Assembly (NCBI GenBank): GCA_025435555.1
Contig: JAIWWG010000001.1
Location: forward strand, 982,753-1,046,752
DNA length: 64,000 nt
Direction of reading: 5' to 3'
Source of the DNA: Chytriomyces cf. hyalinus JEL632
Lineage: Eukaryota > Chytridiomycota > Chytridiomycetes > Chytridiales > Chytriomycetaceae
Part shown: positions 12,801 to 22,420 of the stretch, in pieces
Numbering within the stretch: the first letter of the stretch is position 1
How the letters are laid out: the number at the start of each line of letters is the position of its first letter
Translations under genes and position numbers: made by a program
The notes under the pieces: model-generated
Database searches by the model: none
What the model saw: the letters and a program-made list of their open reading frames with translations, nothing else
Told to the model about the DNA's origin: nothing

Positions 12801-15800
12801 CTCCGCCCACTAAAACGAGTAATTTATCAGTCCAGGAAAATGAATATAATAGCATGGTAAATGTCGCCCACAGCTTCGTCATCGCATAGCTCTCCATCTC
12901 GAAAGAATCCAACGGGTGCCCACCGAGGAGCCAAACCCAGCAGTTTCTCCAACCCCTTTGTCAGTTCGATAACGTTTTTGATCCGGAGCAAGCATTTTAT
13001 CGCACTTCCGTCCAATTCTTCGCGGTTTTCCAGGATAGACTTTTTCGAGAAGGCATTTAAAACTTCGATCAGGCTGTTGAAAATATTAAATGAACATTAC
13101 CATTCAGTCAGCACAAACACTTGAGAGAAAAACGTACCAATTGATGGCGTAAAATAGAGACGAGCAGCATATATCGACAGCCTGTCCAGATAACGTATCC
13201 TGAAAACCAAGTTAGCAGCAAACCAATACACAATGATTGGATCAAAAAACCCAACCTCAAACACAGCCCGGTCAAACATAATAAGTCCCACATTCAACAA
13301 CTGTCCAATGTCATTTAAGCTGTCATTTGTAGCCATTTCAACTGCCTGCAGGAACTTGAAACTTGCTGGAAGAAGCATAACCAATTGCTTCTCATTATAT
13401 ATTTTACTGGGCGGCTCCGCAGCGTCCGTTGCGTCCAAGTCATCTGAATCTTCAAGAGCATCTTGCGGTTTTAATGCGCGCTCAAGTTTTCCCGAATACG
13501 CCCAAGCCGTTGGGATGAATATCTGAATACATGATGCAGGGTCTGGTGAATCTTCTTCTGTAAGCCCAGTGTCGTAATCCATGATGGTTGCTTCGACCAC
13601 CTCGCTCATGACAGTTTCAGGCACGACTTCGTCGAAAGATTTCGCGACATTGGTTTTTGGATCGTGCAGTGCGTACCAAATTTGATTTTCAATTGTGATC
13701 ACGTCCGCTTTTTCGAAATGCGCATCAGTCTCCGCAATCACGAAATTGTCAATGAAAATGCTTGCGAAGCTTTCATTGACCCAAGTTAGGAAACACGGCT
13801 TCAGCTTGCAATGAGTTATCAGATACGAAAGTTCGTCCAACAGCAAGGATAAACATTGCTAGAGACAGGAAGCAATCAGATTTCTGTCGAAGAAATGAAA
13901 CAGTCACTCACAATATTTCCACGCTCGCAATTGCTGAAAATTTGGCCAATTAATTTGATCGCCGCATTGGAGGAAATAGACGCCCTTTCAGCAAGCTGGC
14001 TTCTCGAATAGTTGACACCAGCCTGGCGACTGGATCCACCTGCATTCGTCGCGACACTTCCTCCAGAAAACGACGACACTGAATCTGGCGCATCATCCTC
14101 TGCAAGTCTTTTAATAAGCGCAACAGCACCCAAGACCCCCATCTGCTTGAATTTCGGGTCGTCGCTGCCGAGTTGCTTGCGGATTGTGATGCGCATATCA
14201 CTCAAAAGTGCCGATTCAAAAGTGATTTGGTCTTCAGATGTGTCCTCATCTCCACCAATTGGTCTCTGATTATATGCCGAAAGTGGGGCGTAGTTTAGTG
14301 ATATTTAATGCAAACGCACCAATCGCTCACACTTAGGGCCAGCATTGCAAAAATTTCGTACAAAACGCGAATTTGGAGAATACTCAGTTGGTCGAGATCT
14401 AAAATCACCAAATCAGCTTATCGCGAAGTGTGTAAATTTGCGCAATCAACTCATGCAAACTTACAGTCCAACAGACTCTTAACAAAAATGCTGAATTTCA
14501 GAACAGCCTCAGGGTTATCTTTGGTGAGCTCCAATAAAATGTGCAGCCCGCAGTCGACTTCATGCATGATTCCACTTCCAATGTGCGCAATCAGACATCC
14601 GATGAGTTGCTGAACAGAGCAAAAATATAAGCCCTCCATCATCAAGAAGTGATAACATTTAACATACCTGACGATAGTGAATATCAAACACGCGAAAGCA
14701 AATTCGATAAAGAACAGATGCAACATCCCGATATTCCGAGTCTTCCCTCACCAGCGATTCACAAAGGGATAAAATACTCGAGAAGTATTGCTGAAGTCCA
14801 CCAAAGAAACTATCAATGGTGGTTTGCAACACGTCCAGTGAAAGAAGGCCCTTCTTGATTTTAGTTTTGATCAAAAGATCCACGCGCTTTTGAACTTGAC
14901 CGTCGGATCTCAGTAGCAGAAGAACAATAATGTCAATGGGTTTATAATCGATCTGGAAGGTGAGGGAAGAAATGCGTAAGTTCCAGCTGCTGTGGTTCCA
15001 TTTATCGAATAATCACCTGCTTTGTCATTCTGTCGATGTTCTTCAACCATGCATCAAGAAGGTACTTTTGCCTCAGAATACCAGACTTCAGCGCATCTGC
15101 ATAGAGATGAGCGAGAAGCAGGATGGTAAGTTTTAACGAGTCGTACACACATTCATGTCGAAACATGTGCAAACCAAAAATCAATGTGGCATCCGATCCA
15201 GCAGCTGAGGGTCTGTTCAAACTTGCAGCAATTGCATCAAAATCCATCGCGTCCCTCATTTTCGGGATGAGTTCATTGATCTTGTCCGCTGGCGCTGTTT
15301 GAAGCAGGAAGCGAATTATAACTGGCTTTATGGCGAAATTTTTGTCAGCACGTGTGGTTGTTGAGAATTTCGAGGTATCTTACCAAACTATCCACTTGTG
15401 CCTGATCCATTAATTCAATCACAGAATCTGTGATTTCAGGCTTTTGCAATCTGTCAGGACATATCCAAATAAACGCGAAGCGAGCTTACAAGCTTATGAG
15501 GAGGAACTCCAATAGTTCCAAGAGTGTCCAAAACGCAGACAGTCACATCAACGTTTCTTGTCATACTCTCTTGCAGCGCATTTACCACATCCTTTTTCGT
15601 TTGTGTTTTTGTGAAAAAAGTTTTAATGATAAACGCGAACTTTCGAAACAAGACAAAACTAACCTCTAAACCGGAATCTGGCATAATTTCCGGAATGCAT
15701 CCAACAACTTCCTTATGTACATGCAAAACCGGCTGTGTACTCTTCAGCAGATGCACCAACTGCAAAGTCAACAGTTTGGAATCCGATATTGAGTCGAGGA

Positions 15801-16650
15801 AGCGCAATTGATGCAATATCAGCAGCGGCAAGTTTTCATTTAAACTTGCGTCTTCCCTTGAATAAGAAAGGCAAGTCAAAAAAAAATGCGAAACTTGAAT
15901 TGAACAAACGCGTTGTTGCTTTCGAAAAAAAAGTTGCAGTGAATTGATGCGACGTACGGAATGGGTAAGTTCATGACTTCCGGAATCATATCCATCAGAA
16001 TTGAAATCATGGCTGATTGAAGAGCAGGAATAGACAGAAAGACCTTCGCAACGGAGTAATTTGACGCAATTCTGTTCATACACTGGGTTAATCAAGGTAC
16101 AAGCCAACATGATTTCTGTCCAAAATACCTGAATTCGGGTGTTTTGCTTTCATGGGCATCTTCAGGAATGTTCATTCTCGTCAAGAGAGACGTAAGGTTT
16201 GCAAATCGCTGCGATGGGGAGACTGACGACGCGGAGAACGCAAAAGCGGATCGCGCATCTTCTGCAGCAGATGAGGAAGCAGGCGCGGCGAATGCAATAA
16301 AACCTTAAGGAATGCGCAATGGCAATGTAAGTGGGGCGGTGGTGAAAGAGAAAGACTTTGAGACCTTCAGTCCATGATTTGACGACAGCAGGAACATGCC
16401 CGGTCTGTCTCAGCCTTCGCTCCAGGCGGCGTCTGAACAATGCAGGTGAGCAGTCTGATGTATCTTCTCGTCAGTGTCACGGGATGCAGCTTGAATCTTG
16501 AGCAGGACACTTGCCTAGGGATATAGATTCCCCCATTACTGCTCCACACGCTTCTAGAATCGCTGCAAATGCTTGCGCATCGGCTGTGTTTGTATCGAGT
16601 TCTTTCCCTTTCAAGGTTCCGCTTTGAGTGCGTTGCAGAAGGCTGAGCAT
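9862..16650 (-). CDS. FANCD2: Fanconi anaemia protein FANCD2
   Basis: DNA interstrand-crosslink repair scaffold. With FANCI it forms a clamp on DNA when monoubiquitinated by the Fanconi core complex. The minus-strand gene has about 25 short introns. Human FANCD2 is followed along its length: FRRRLERRLRQTGHVPAVV, EFRIASNYSVAKVFLSIPAL, LGTIGVPPHKL, DIHYRQ then QLIGCLIAHIGSG, LHILLELTKDNPEAVLKF, FVKSLLDYLDQLSILQIR, ITIRKQLGSDDPKFKQMG, and LLFLLNELKYKLEFM. The C-terminus is acidic (about 10250-10640). The exon join at about 14390-14470 restores the segment around human Lys561, the monoubiquitination site; the Lys codon is 14478-14480. The proposed start (MLSLLQRTQSG, ATG 16648-16650) is in frame but lacks the basic N-terminus of vertebrate proteins, so an upstream exon is possible. 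DNMT2 lies 75 bp upstream in the same direction. Confidence 0.9.
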
Positions 16651-16725
16651 TTTATTCGGACTTTTTTTTTCTTAAAACGCCAAAGCTTCGCTGCGACAAG
16701 GAGCGCACAGTGGAAATGGCATGAG

Positions 16726-18194
16726 TTAAGGAGCGATTTGACTCCCTTCCTCCAATAAATAATTCATTAATCCTTTCACAACATGGACATGAATACTGTT
16801 GCCCAGCAATTTCCAACACTGCTCATTCGTCAGCACAGACTTCTCTGGAAATTGAAACCACTCAGGAAAACCTTGCAACCGTGCGACTTCTCTTACGCTA
16901 AAGTATCTCAGACGTAAAGCCGAAAGCGGCGATGGAGGGAGAGAGTCCGGCCAGCTGCCTCTCTCCATGTCGAGTGCGCGTTTACGTTTAGCAGAAATGC
17001 GCTTTTCGCGAACAGGTTCGCCTGTCCGCGGGTTAATCTTCGGTGGTTCCGATTGCGCTGCATCGATAACGGGCTTGTGCTTGGCACGGAGAGTTGAGTG
17101 CAGGTCAAACAGAAAGTCAAGAGCGGCGATAATGTGAGGAGATGTGTCTCCACCCGTCCAGTCAATTTGCGTACGACGAGCTTTTGCTGAGTCAGCGGTG
17201 ATATTGTGGTTGTCGTTTGTGGTTGTGTGCGCTTCTTGAGTCCGACTCATGTCTTTCGAAGCTGTCTGGCTTGTTTCTTGGAAGCCCAGCTGCACGGCCC
17301 GCTCCAAAATTTCATCGTCAGAAGCCATACAAAGAACGGACCCAGTTCCGCGCGCAAATTTCCCATACCCTTTCGTAAAACAGCATGTGCGCGAGTGTGT
17401 TGGCCGCACAATGTCGTACTGATCAGCCGCTTTCCACAACGCTCGATGAGAGATGCGCAACGATTCGTCCAAGTTTGCTGAAACTTCCAGGTAATTTGAA
17501 ATAGAATTTGGTGTGGCGTTGGTTGTCAATCCTTCCAACGAAACAAGATCATGTTTCCCATTGTTTTCAGCGTGTTTAAAGACGTACGGTGCGCGTTTCG
17601 CCAAGAGGTAGAATCTGGGACGTGAATTTGGGAACCCGCAAGTGTTTGAATTGATGAGATACCCTTGCGTCTTGTAACCACAATTCGCGAGAACTTCAAG
17701 AAAGAGTTGAAATGAATCCGACTTTTCGAAGCCCAGCACATTTTCGAGCAGAATTCGAGGAGGGGGTTGCTTCAACAAAGGAATTTGCTTCAACAGCGAC
17801 AGGAATGAATTTGCACGCATATCTGCGCTCTCCAGGCGTGGGCCATTGCGGGCTAGATACATTGTAATTGAGTTCAATACGAAGCAACGGAATCGTGACA
17901 TGGAGCAAGAAAGTCGTTTACTCAACTGTATGGCTGACAGGGGGGAGACATTGCCCACATATCAAAAGAATCAAGATGTAGCTCTGCTGTCAGCAGGGAG
18001 ATGTCTATGGTTGATGGTGTGTGGGCATAGTTCAGTGCGTAAACGGAGTTCGCATGCTCGTTGACGTCATAGGCGGTCACGATATCTGAGAGAGAGGGGT
18101 CGCTGTCCGTTCCTTGTGGATCTTTCGTGGTTGTGTGCAGATGCAGGGCCGCTCTGTGTCCGCCGACTCCCGAATACAATTCGAGCACTCGCAT
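16726..18194 (-). CDS. DNMT2: tRNA (cytosine-5) methyltransferase DNMT2/TRDMT1
   Basis: Methylates cytosine 38 in the anticodon loop of tRNA-Asp and related tRNAs using S-adenosylmethionine. Two exons (18194-17927 and 17852-16726, intron 74 bp) give 464 residues. Motif I is MRVLELYSGVGGHRAAL at the very start. Motif IV is MSPPCQPYT with the catalytic Cys, and the intron falls inside the following Thr codon. Also present: NSFLSLLKQIP, LLENVLGFE (ENV), NSRPRFYLLAKR, and the DNMT2-specific block CCFTKGYGKFARGTGSVL. The target-recognition end reads LRYFSVREVARLQGFP then LLGNSIHVHVV. A polar insertion of about 120 residues, rich in charged residues, separates the CFT block from LRYFSV, making the protein longer than the roughly 390-residue human enzyme. 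Confidence 0.95.
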
Positions 18195-18970
18195 TTGGAA
18201 AACTGCGAAAGAAGGAACAACCCGTTTTATTTATCAGATTGTTTCCACAAACGTAAAAACGAATTGAGCTGTGTGAAGGTTTCGGCGAACGATGCAATCC
18301 ATGTCTGCCCAAGCGTATCCATACTTTGGCTACGTCAGTTCCTGCCGGGATAATAATGGAGATCGTCGCTGACCCAGAATCGACCCCCTGTACACAACCT
18401 TCACACGCAAACAATCAGCGTGTTTCAGTACACAAACAAAATTGCGCACAGCGGAACGCGTAAGAGTCGATGATTTCGCCACTTCCGTTGGTTCCACTTG
18501 TGGTCCTCTTTCTGATGGTGAATGCAAAAACACGGATATCCAGCGGCATGCAGGGCATGGTGCTGGCAGAAGCAGTTGTCATTTTCTGCACTGCGTGCCG
18601 TTGACGCGGATGAGGCCGTGTTTTCGAAAATCTCCGCTGTTGTTATCGTTTTTCTTGGCTGGACATTCAGGCAGTCGTTCGTATGAATTAAGTGCGCGCA
18701 AGGGTTGGAACATGTACTGGTACTGGCCGTGTGTCAGTTCTGCAGACAATAAGACGGGTCCTGAAACGCGAGAAAACGAAGGAACGATGTGAATGAATAA
18801 ACTCAAGGATGCGATCATCTCAATTGAGCGCCACTTGCGCAGCACCGATGGCAAGAGGTGGCATGACGTGAGTTTGTATGACGCGGCAGCAGGGATGGAC
18901 GTGACAAGTGGTTCAATAAAAAATACCTGTTCAACTGTCTCACCATCCATTTATTTTTCAGTCCCAAACA
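18195..18970. other. Intergenic region with an unresolved minus-strand frame
   Basis: 776 bp between divergent DNMT2 and an LRR gene. The only notable frame is minus 18579-18950 (listed separately). Both genes' promoters must lie here; no clear TATA box stands out. Confidence 0.4.
18579..18950 (-). CDS. Possible hypothetical protein (123-residue frame)
   Basis: An ATG-initiated frame (MDGETVEQVFFIEPL) of 123 codons with ordinary amino-acid composition, including LLSAELTHGQYQYMFQPLRA. MDGETVEQ is directly followed by GTATTT, so it may be the first exon of a spliced gene continuing toward 18300. I recognise no family. The opposite strand also carries open frames here, and codon bias does not decide between them by eye. 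Low-confidence call. Confidence 0.3.
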   Translation of the reverse strand: MDGETVEQVFFIEPLVTSIPAAASYKLTSCHLLPSVLRKWRSIEMIASLSLFIHIVPSFSRVSGPVLLSAELTHGQYQYMFQPLRALNSYERLPECPAKKNDNNSGDFRKHGLIRVNGTQCRK

Positions 18971-19915
18971 ATGGACGCTCTCCCGCACGAGATTATCGTG
19001 CTGACGTTGTCATGGATCCATCCCACGAATCTTCTGCTTCTGCGCGTGCTCTCGTCCAAGTTCAACGCCCTCATCTCAACGCGCTCTTGTATCGCAGCCA
19101 CAATACTCCGCTTTGTTCCCCACAACAACACGGACTCTAAGCTCTACTGGACAGAATTCGACCTACTCTTCTTCTCGTGGCCGCCCTTGTTTCAGTCTGT
19201 CTACGCCGAATGTATTCTAAAAAAATTCACCCGCATCGACTGGGCTGCCGCCCCTTCCTCAGACCTACTGCTCATGAAACCTATTCCACGAGCGCTGGGC
19301 ATCTTGCACAATCTGAAAGACTTGGATCTGTCCGAGGCCGGAATATCGGGCCAGTTTCCCATCGAGCTGACACGACTTCCCCTTCTGGAGGCCTTATGTC
19401 TCGCGCTCAACTGCCTGCATGGCCCGATACCCCGAGAAATATCCCAGCTGTCCAATTTAGAGCACCTGAATCTCGCGTGCAACAATTTTACGGGACCGTT
19501 GGACCCAATCTATGCTCTCAAAGCGATCAAAACGCTAATTGTACGCGTAAACAGTCTCTCAGGCACCCTCAGTCCAGAAATCTCAAACTTGACTTCCCTC
19601 ATCCATCTAGACCTCAGCCACAACAACTTTCGTGGCTTTATACCTTTGGAAATTAAGGGCTGCAAAGCTTCGTTGCGGGTGCTGTATCTTCGCGGGAATA
19701 ACTTCGGCGGCACCATTCCGCAGTCGCTGTTTGAATGCAATCTACTCCGAAAACTGGATTTAAGTGAGAACGAGCTGGAAGGCGTGATTTGTGGACAAAA
19801 CGTGTTGAATCTGGCGGAGTTGCGCGAGTTTATTGTCATGAAGGGTAATCGGCTTGAGCGGCCGTTGCCGTGGATGGAATTGAGTCTGCTGGAGCACTTG
19901 ATTGAGATTGAGTAG
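18971..19915 (+). CDS. F-box-like / leucine-rich repeat protein
   Basis: Intronless 314-residue protein. The N-terminus MDALPHEIIVLTLSWIHPTN resembles an F-box helix pair (LPxEIIxxxLSWI). From about residue 110 it has plant-type LRRs of 23-24 residues with the GPIPREISQLSNLEHLNLA pattern: LKDLDLSEAGISGQFPIEL, LIHLDLSHNNFRGFIPLEI and LRKLDLSENELEGVI. No signal peptide or membrane segment is visible, so it is probably intracellular, perhaps an SCF substrate adaptor; that role is inference. It is related in layout to the minus-strand LRR gene ending at 20933. Confidence 0.85.
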   Translation: MDALPHEIIVLTLSWIHPTNLLLLRVLSSKFNALISTRSCIAATILRFVPHNNTDSKLYWTEFDLLFFSWPPLFQSVYAECILKKFTRIDWAAAPSSDLLLMKPIPRALGILHNLKDLDLSEAGISGQFPIELTRLPLLEALCLALNCLHGPIPREISQLSNLEHLNLACNNFTGPLDPIYALKAIKTLIVRVNSLSGTLSPEISNLTSLIHLDLSHNNFRGFIPLEIKGCKASLRVLYLRGNNFGGTIPQSLFECNLLRKLDLSENELEGVICGQNVLNLAELREFIVMKGNRLERPLPWMELSLLEHLIEIE

Positions 19916-20338
19916 CCGTTGCCGCAGTTTATTTTAGATATATCGTTTGTATTATTGATTTCTGTAGAAGGAGGATGTATTCTATTGGTAGTTGGATAAA
20001 AAGAGGGCATCATCACCATCAGCATCAGCATTGGTCTGAAACATGGCAGTCGCGTTGCAAGATGGATGCCAAGACAGTTTTTACATTCGTGTTTCAAGAT
20101 GCAAAATAATGGATGTCGATCGCGTTTCCGTTTCCGTATTTACAGTTCAAAATGTGGCCGGGATATGTTTCGTTGCAGTTGAGTTTTGGTGGGTATATAT
20201 ACGCGTGGTAAAACAATAACGCACAAATTTGTGATTACATAATACCGGGCAATCCCAAACCCGCCAAGACGCCGCAAACAACAACAAAAAAACAACACCC
20301 AAAAACAAACAGACAGCAAAGGAAAAGAAACTTGCCCC
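19916..20338. other. Intergenic region
   Basis: 423 bp between two plus-strand genes. It holds the LRR 3' UTR, a TATATATA element near 20194-20201 about 140 bp before the next start codon, and a CAA/AAAC-rich leader directly before 20339. No gene is seen. Confidence 0.4.
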
Positions 20339-20775
20339 ATGAATCTTCACCTGTACGCCATTCTTCTCTCCGCTTGCGCGAGCGTGACTCAAGCCATGCA
20401 AGTCTGGGCTCCACAGCAAAATGCCGAGGTGAAATGATAGCACACCCCCCCCCTTGCCCAAAGATAAAAAAAAACAAGCCTGACACTTCAAATTCACATT
20501 TTGCCCAGTACCCTGCGTCCTCGAAAATCGACGCCAAGTACCAGATCTCCAACGCGCTCTCGAGTGGCACGCGCAACATGTACGTGTACGTGGAGCCGGG
20601 ACACAAGCTGGTGCACAAGTCCTCGTATCCGTACACAAGCATGGACGTGAGTTTCACGTTCAGAGCGCCTGCGAAAACGGGGCCCTTCGCGCTTGTGTTT
20701 TACGACGAGCAAACAGCGGGCGTGTTGCAGTTTCCTTTTGTCAATGTTGTGAATGTGGCGCTGACTGCTGTTTGA
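20339..20775 (+). CDS. Small secreted protein, possibly GOLD/p24-like
   Basis: Two exons (20339-20428 and 20509-20775) give 118 residues. The N-terminus MNLHLYAILLSACASVTQAM is a clear signal peptide with likely cleavage after TQA. The mature part is short (VWAPQQNAEYPASSKIDAKY) with a beta-rich body: NMYVYVEPGHKLVHKS, MDVSFTFRAPAKTGPFALVF. The FTFRAP...GPFALVFYDE run faintly recalls the GOLD domain of p24 cargo receptors, but the p24 membrane helix and cytosolic KK tail are missing. Function unknown; secreted or ER-lumenal location is inferred from the signal peptide. Confidence 0.6.
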
Positions 20776-20932
20776 GGAAACGCGTTCATTAAAGGTTTTC
20801 TTGGCATCATTGTTGGGGCGTCGCATTTTGGTTGGTTAGAATAAAGCGACTTGCAATGAGTGCACATTCCATCTTCTTAACTTTATTTAGTTTACTGTAC
20901 AATAATCTCCGCGTTCATACGCGTCACAACTT

Positions 20933-21886
20933 TCAAAAATGAGACCACCTCAAGTGCTCCAGGTTGAAAAATTCACCCGGCACACACACAGAATCAAACC
21001 GATTTCCCTTCAAATCAATCGTACGCAATCGAAACAACCGCGTCAGCCCGTTACCGCCCACATGACCCGTGAGTTCGTTTTCCGCCAAGCTCAGCGTCTT
21101 TAGATTTGTCAAGTTCCACAACGTCGCCGGAATTTCGCCGCACAACCTGTTTTTTGACAAGTTGAGCACATGGAGGTTTTGCAATTGACCAATTTCTGAC
21201 GGAATGGGTCCATGGATCCGGTTATTTTGCAAGTGGAGGCATTGCAAAGATGACAGGTTGCAAAGTTCGGGCGGCAGAATGCCCTCAAGCTGGTTGTCAA
21301 ACAAATTGAGGATCGTGAGGTGTGTCAGGTTTCCCACAGATGACGGAATGGGCCCTGAGAATGCATTGAGCCCGAGATACAGAACTTTCAGCTGAACGAG
21401 CTGGCCAATTTCAATGGGTATGGGGCCAGTGAGTTCGTTGTTGTGCAGATTCAGATGCTCCAATTGGATGAGTGTGCATAGTTCGACAGGGATTTCATCC
21501 GTCAAACCCGATGAATTTAGGTCCAAATGCATCAAATTGTGCAGGTTGCGTATGGCTTTTGGGATTCGTAATCGCCATGTGGGTGAGACGGGCTCCAGAG
21601 TTGCCTTCAGTTCTCGCAATGAAAAAAGAAACAGCTGCGAAAACGCACTGCTGTACTTTGCCTCCTCAGGCCAAAAAAGGATGTTATCGGTTGACGGGTG
21701 GAAGGATTCAAAGCGCCGCTCAATGCAGCGAGAGAGATTCAACCGTGTAAAGTACGGCGAGGTGAGGTATTGGTTGAAGCGTTTTGCGAGGCGCCGAAAC
21801 TGAAGAGTTGAGCGCGGGGGCAGCCAGCTGAATATCTGCTCGACAAGATCTGGTGAGTGCCAAACTTGGTCCCGGACGTGGTTCAT
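20933..21886 (-). CDS. F-box-like / leucine-rich repeat protein
   Basis: Starts at the ATG at 21886 (MNHVRDQVWHSPDLVEQIF); the open frame continues upstream to 21976 but without an ATG. The N-terminus SPDLVEQIFSWLPPRSTLQF fits an F-box. Nine or so LRRs follow, for example LMHLDLNSSGLTDEIPVEL, LEHLNLHNNELTGPIPIEI, LTILNLFDNQLEGILPPEL and LHVLNLSKNRLCGEIPATL, with the GPIPxEIGQL signature of plant-type LRRs. 317 residues, no membrane segment. Its repeats are more regular than those of the plus-strand gene at 18971, but the two share organisation and probably an origin. Confidence 0.85.
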   Translation of the reverse strand: MNHVRDQVWHSPDLVEQIFSWLPPRSTLQFRRLAKRFNQYLTSPYFTRLNLSRCIERRFESFHPSTDNILFWPEEAKYSSAFSQLFLFSLRELKATLEPVSPTWRLRIPKAIRNLHNLMHLDLNSSGLTDEIPVELCTLIQLEHLNLHNNELTGPIPIEIGQLVQLKVLYLGLNAFSGPIPSSVGNLTHLTILNLFDNQLEGILPPELCNLSSLQCLHLQNNRIHGPIPSEIGQLQNLHVLNLSKNRLCGEIPATLWNLTNLKTLSLAENELTGHVGGNGLTRLFRLRTIDLKGNRFDSVCVPGEFFNLEHLRWSHF

Positions 21887-22420
21887 GTTTGGTTCCTTCT
21901 GTATGACTAAGTTGAAAAGGAATTCTTGCGACGGTCTGTCAGTGGATGATATATTTTTAGAATCACACCACTTCAAATACGAATACCAGAGACAGGAGAG
22001 GTTGAGATGGGTAATAACAGAGAAGAGGAGAGGTTGAACAGGAGGACTGAAGACTGACCATCATTTTGAAGAGGGGGTTCCGCCACTCAAAAAGAACTCG
22101 ATCCAAGAGTCACGAGTGCCACACAGACGAGTGCAGTGACGGGGCCGAGAAGCATCGCATCTGTATGTATCTGTATGTATCTGTATATGCTTGTGTATAG
22201 AAACGAGTGTGCCTTTTATCTCCAAGCAAAGCTCACGTTTTTATGAAACCGTTCGTTGAGATTTTGTACTATTTAATCAACCGCACTGCGCAGTCACAAA
22301 CCCTGACACCAGAATAATTTATTAATATTTACTGTGCCAGAAAAGAAAACAAAGAACCCAACCAGCAACTGGCTCCCTCAAGAGCTACATCCACCCCCCC
22401 TCCCTTTCCACCCCCACCAA
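21887..22420. other. Divergent promoter region, LRR gene / MAPKKK
   Basis: 534 bp between divergent genes. It contains a short tandem repeat of (TCTGTATGTA) near 22157-22186 and a C-rich run just before the kinase start. No additional gene is seen. Confidence 0.4.

Noticed and set aside
20147-20657. Minus-strand frames of 140-163 codons opposite the small secreted gene
   Set aside because: They lie antisense to a gene with a clear signal peptide and intron, and their composition (Cys/Arg/Thr, then Phe/Val runs) is that of a shadow frame.
22334-22420. Upstream start for the MAPKKK at 22334
   Set aside because: The codon there is GTG, and the first in-frame ATG is at 22421.
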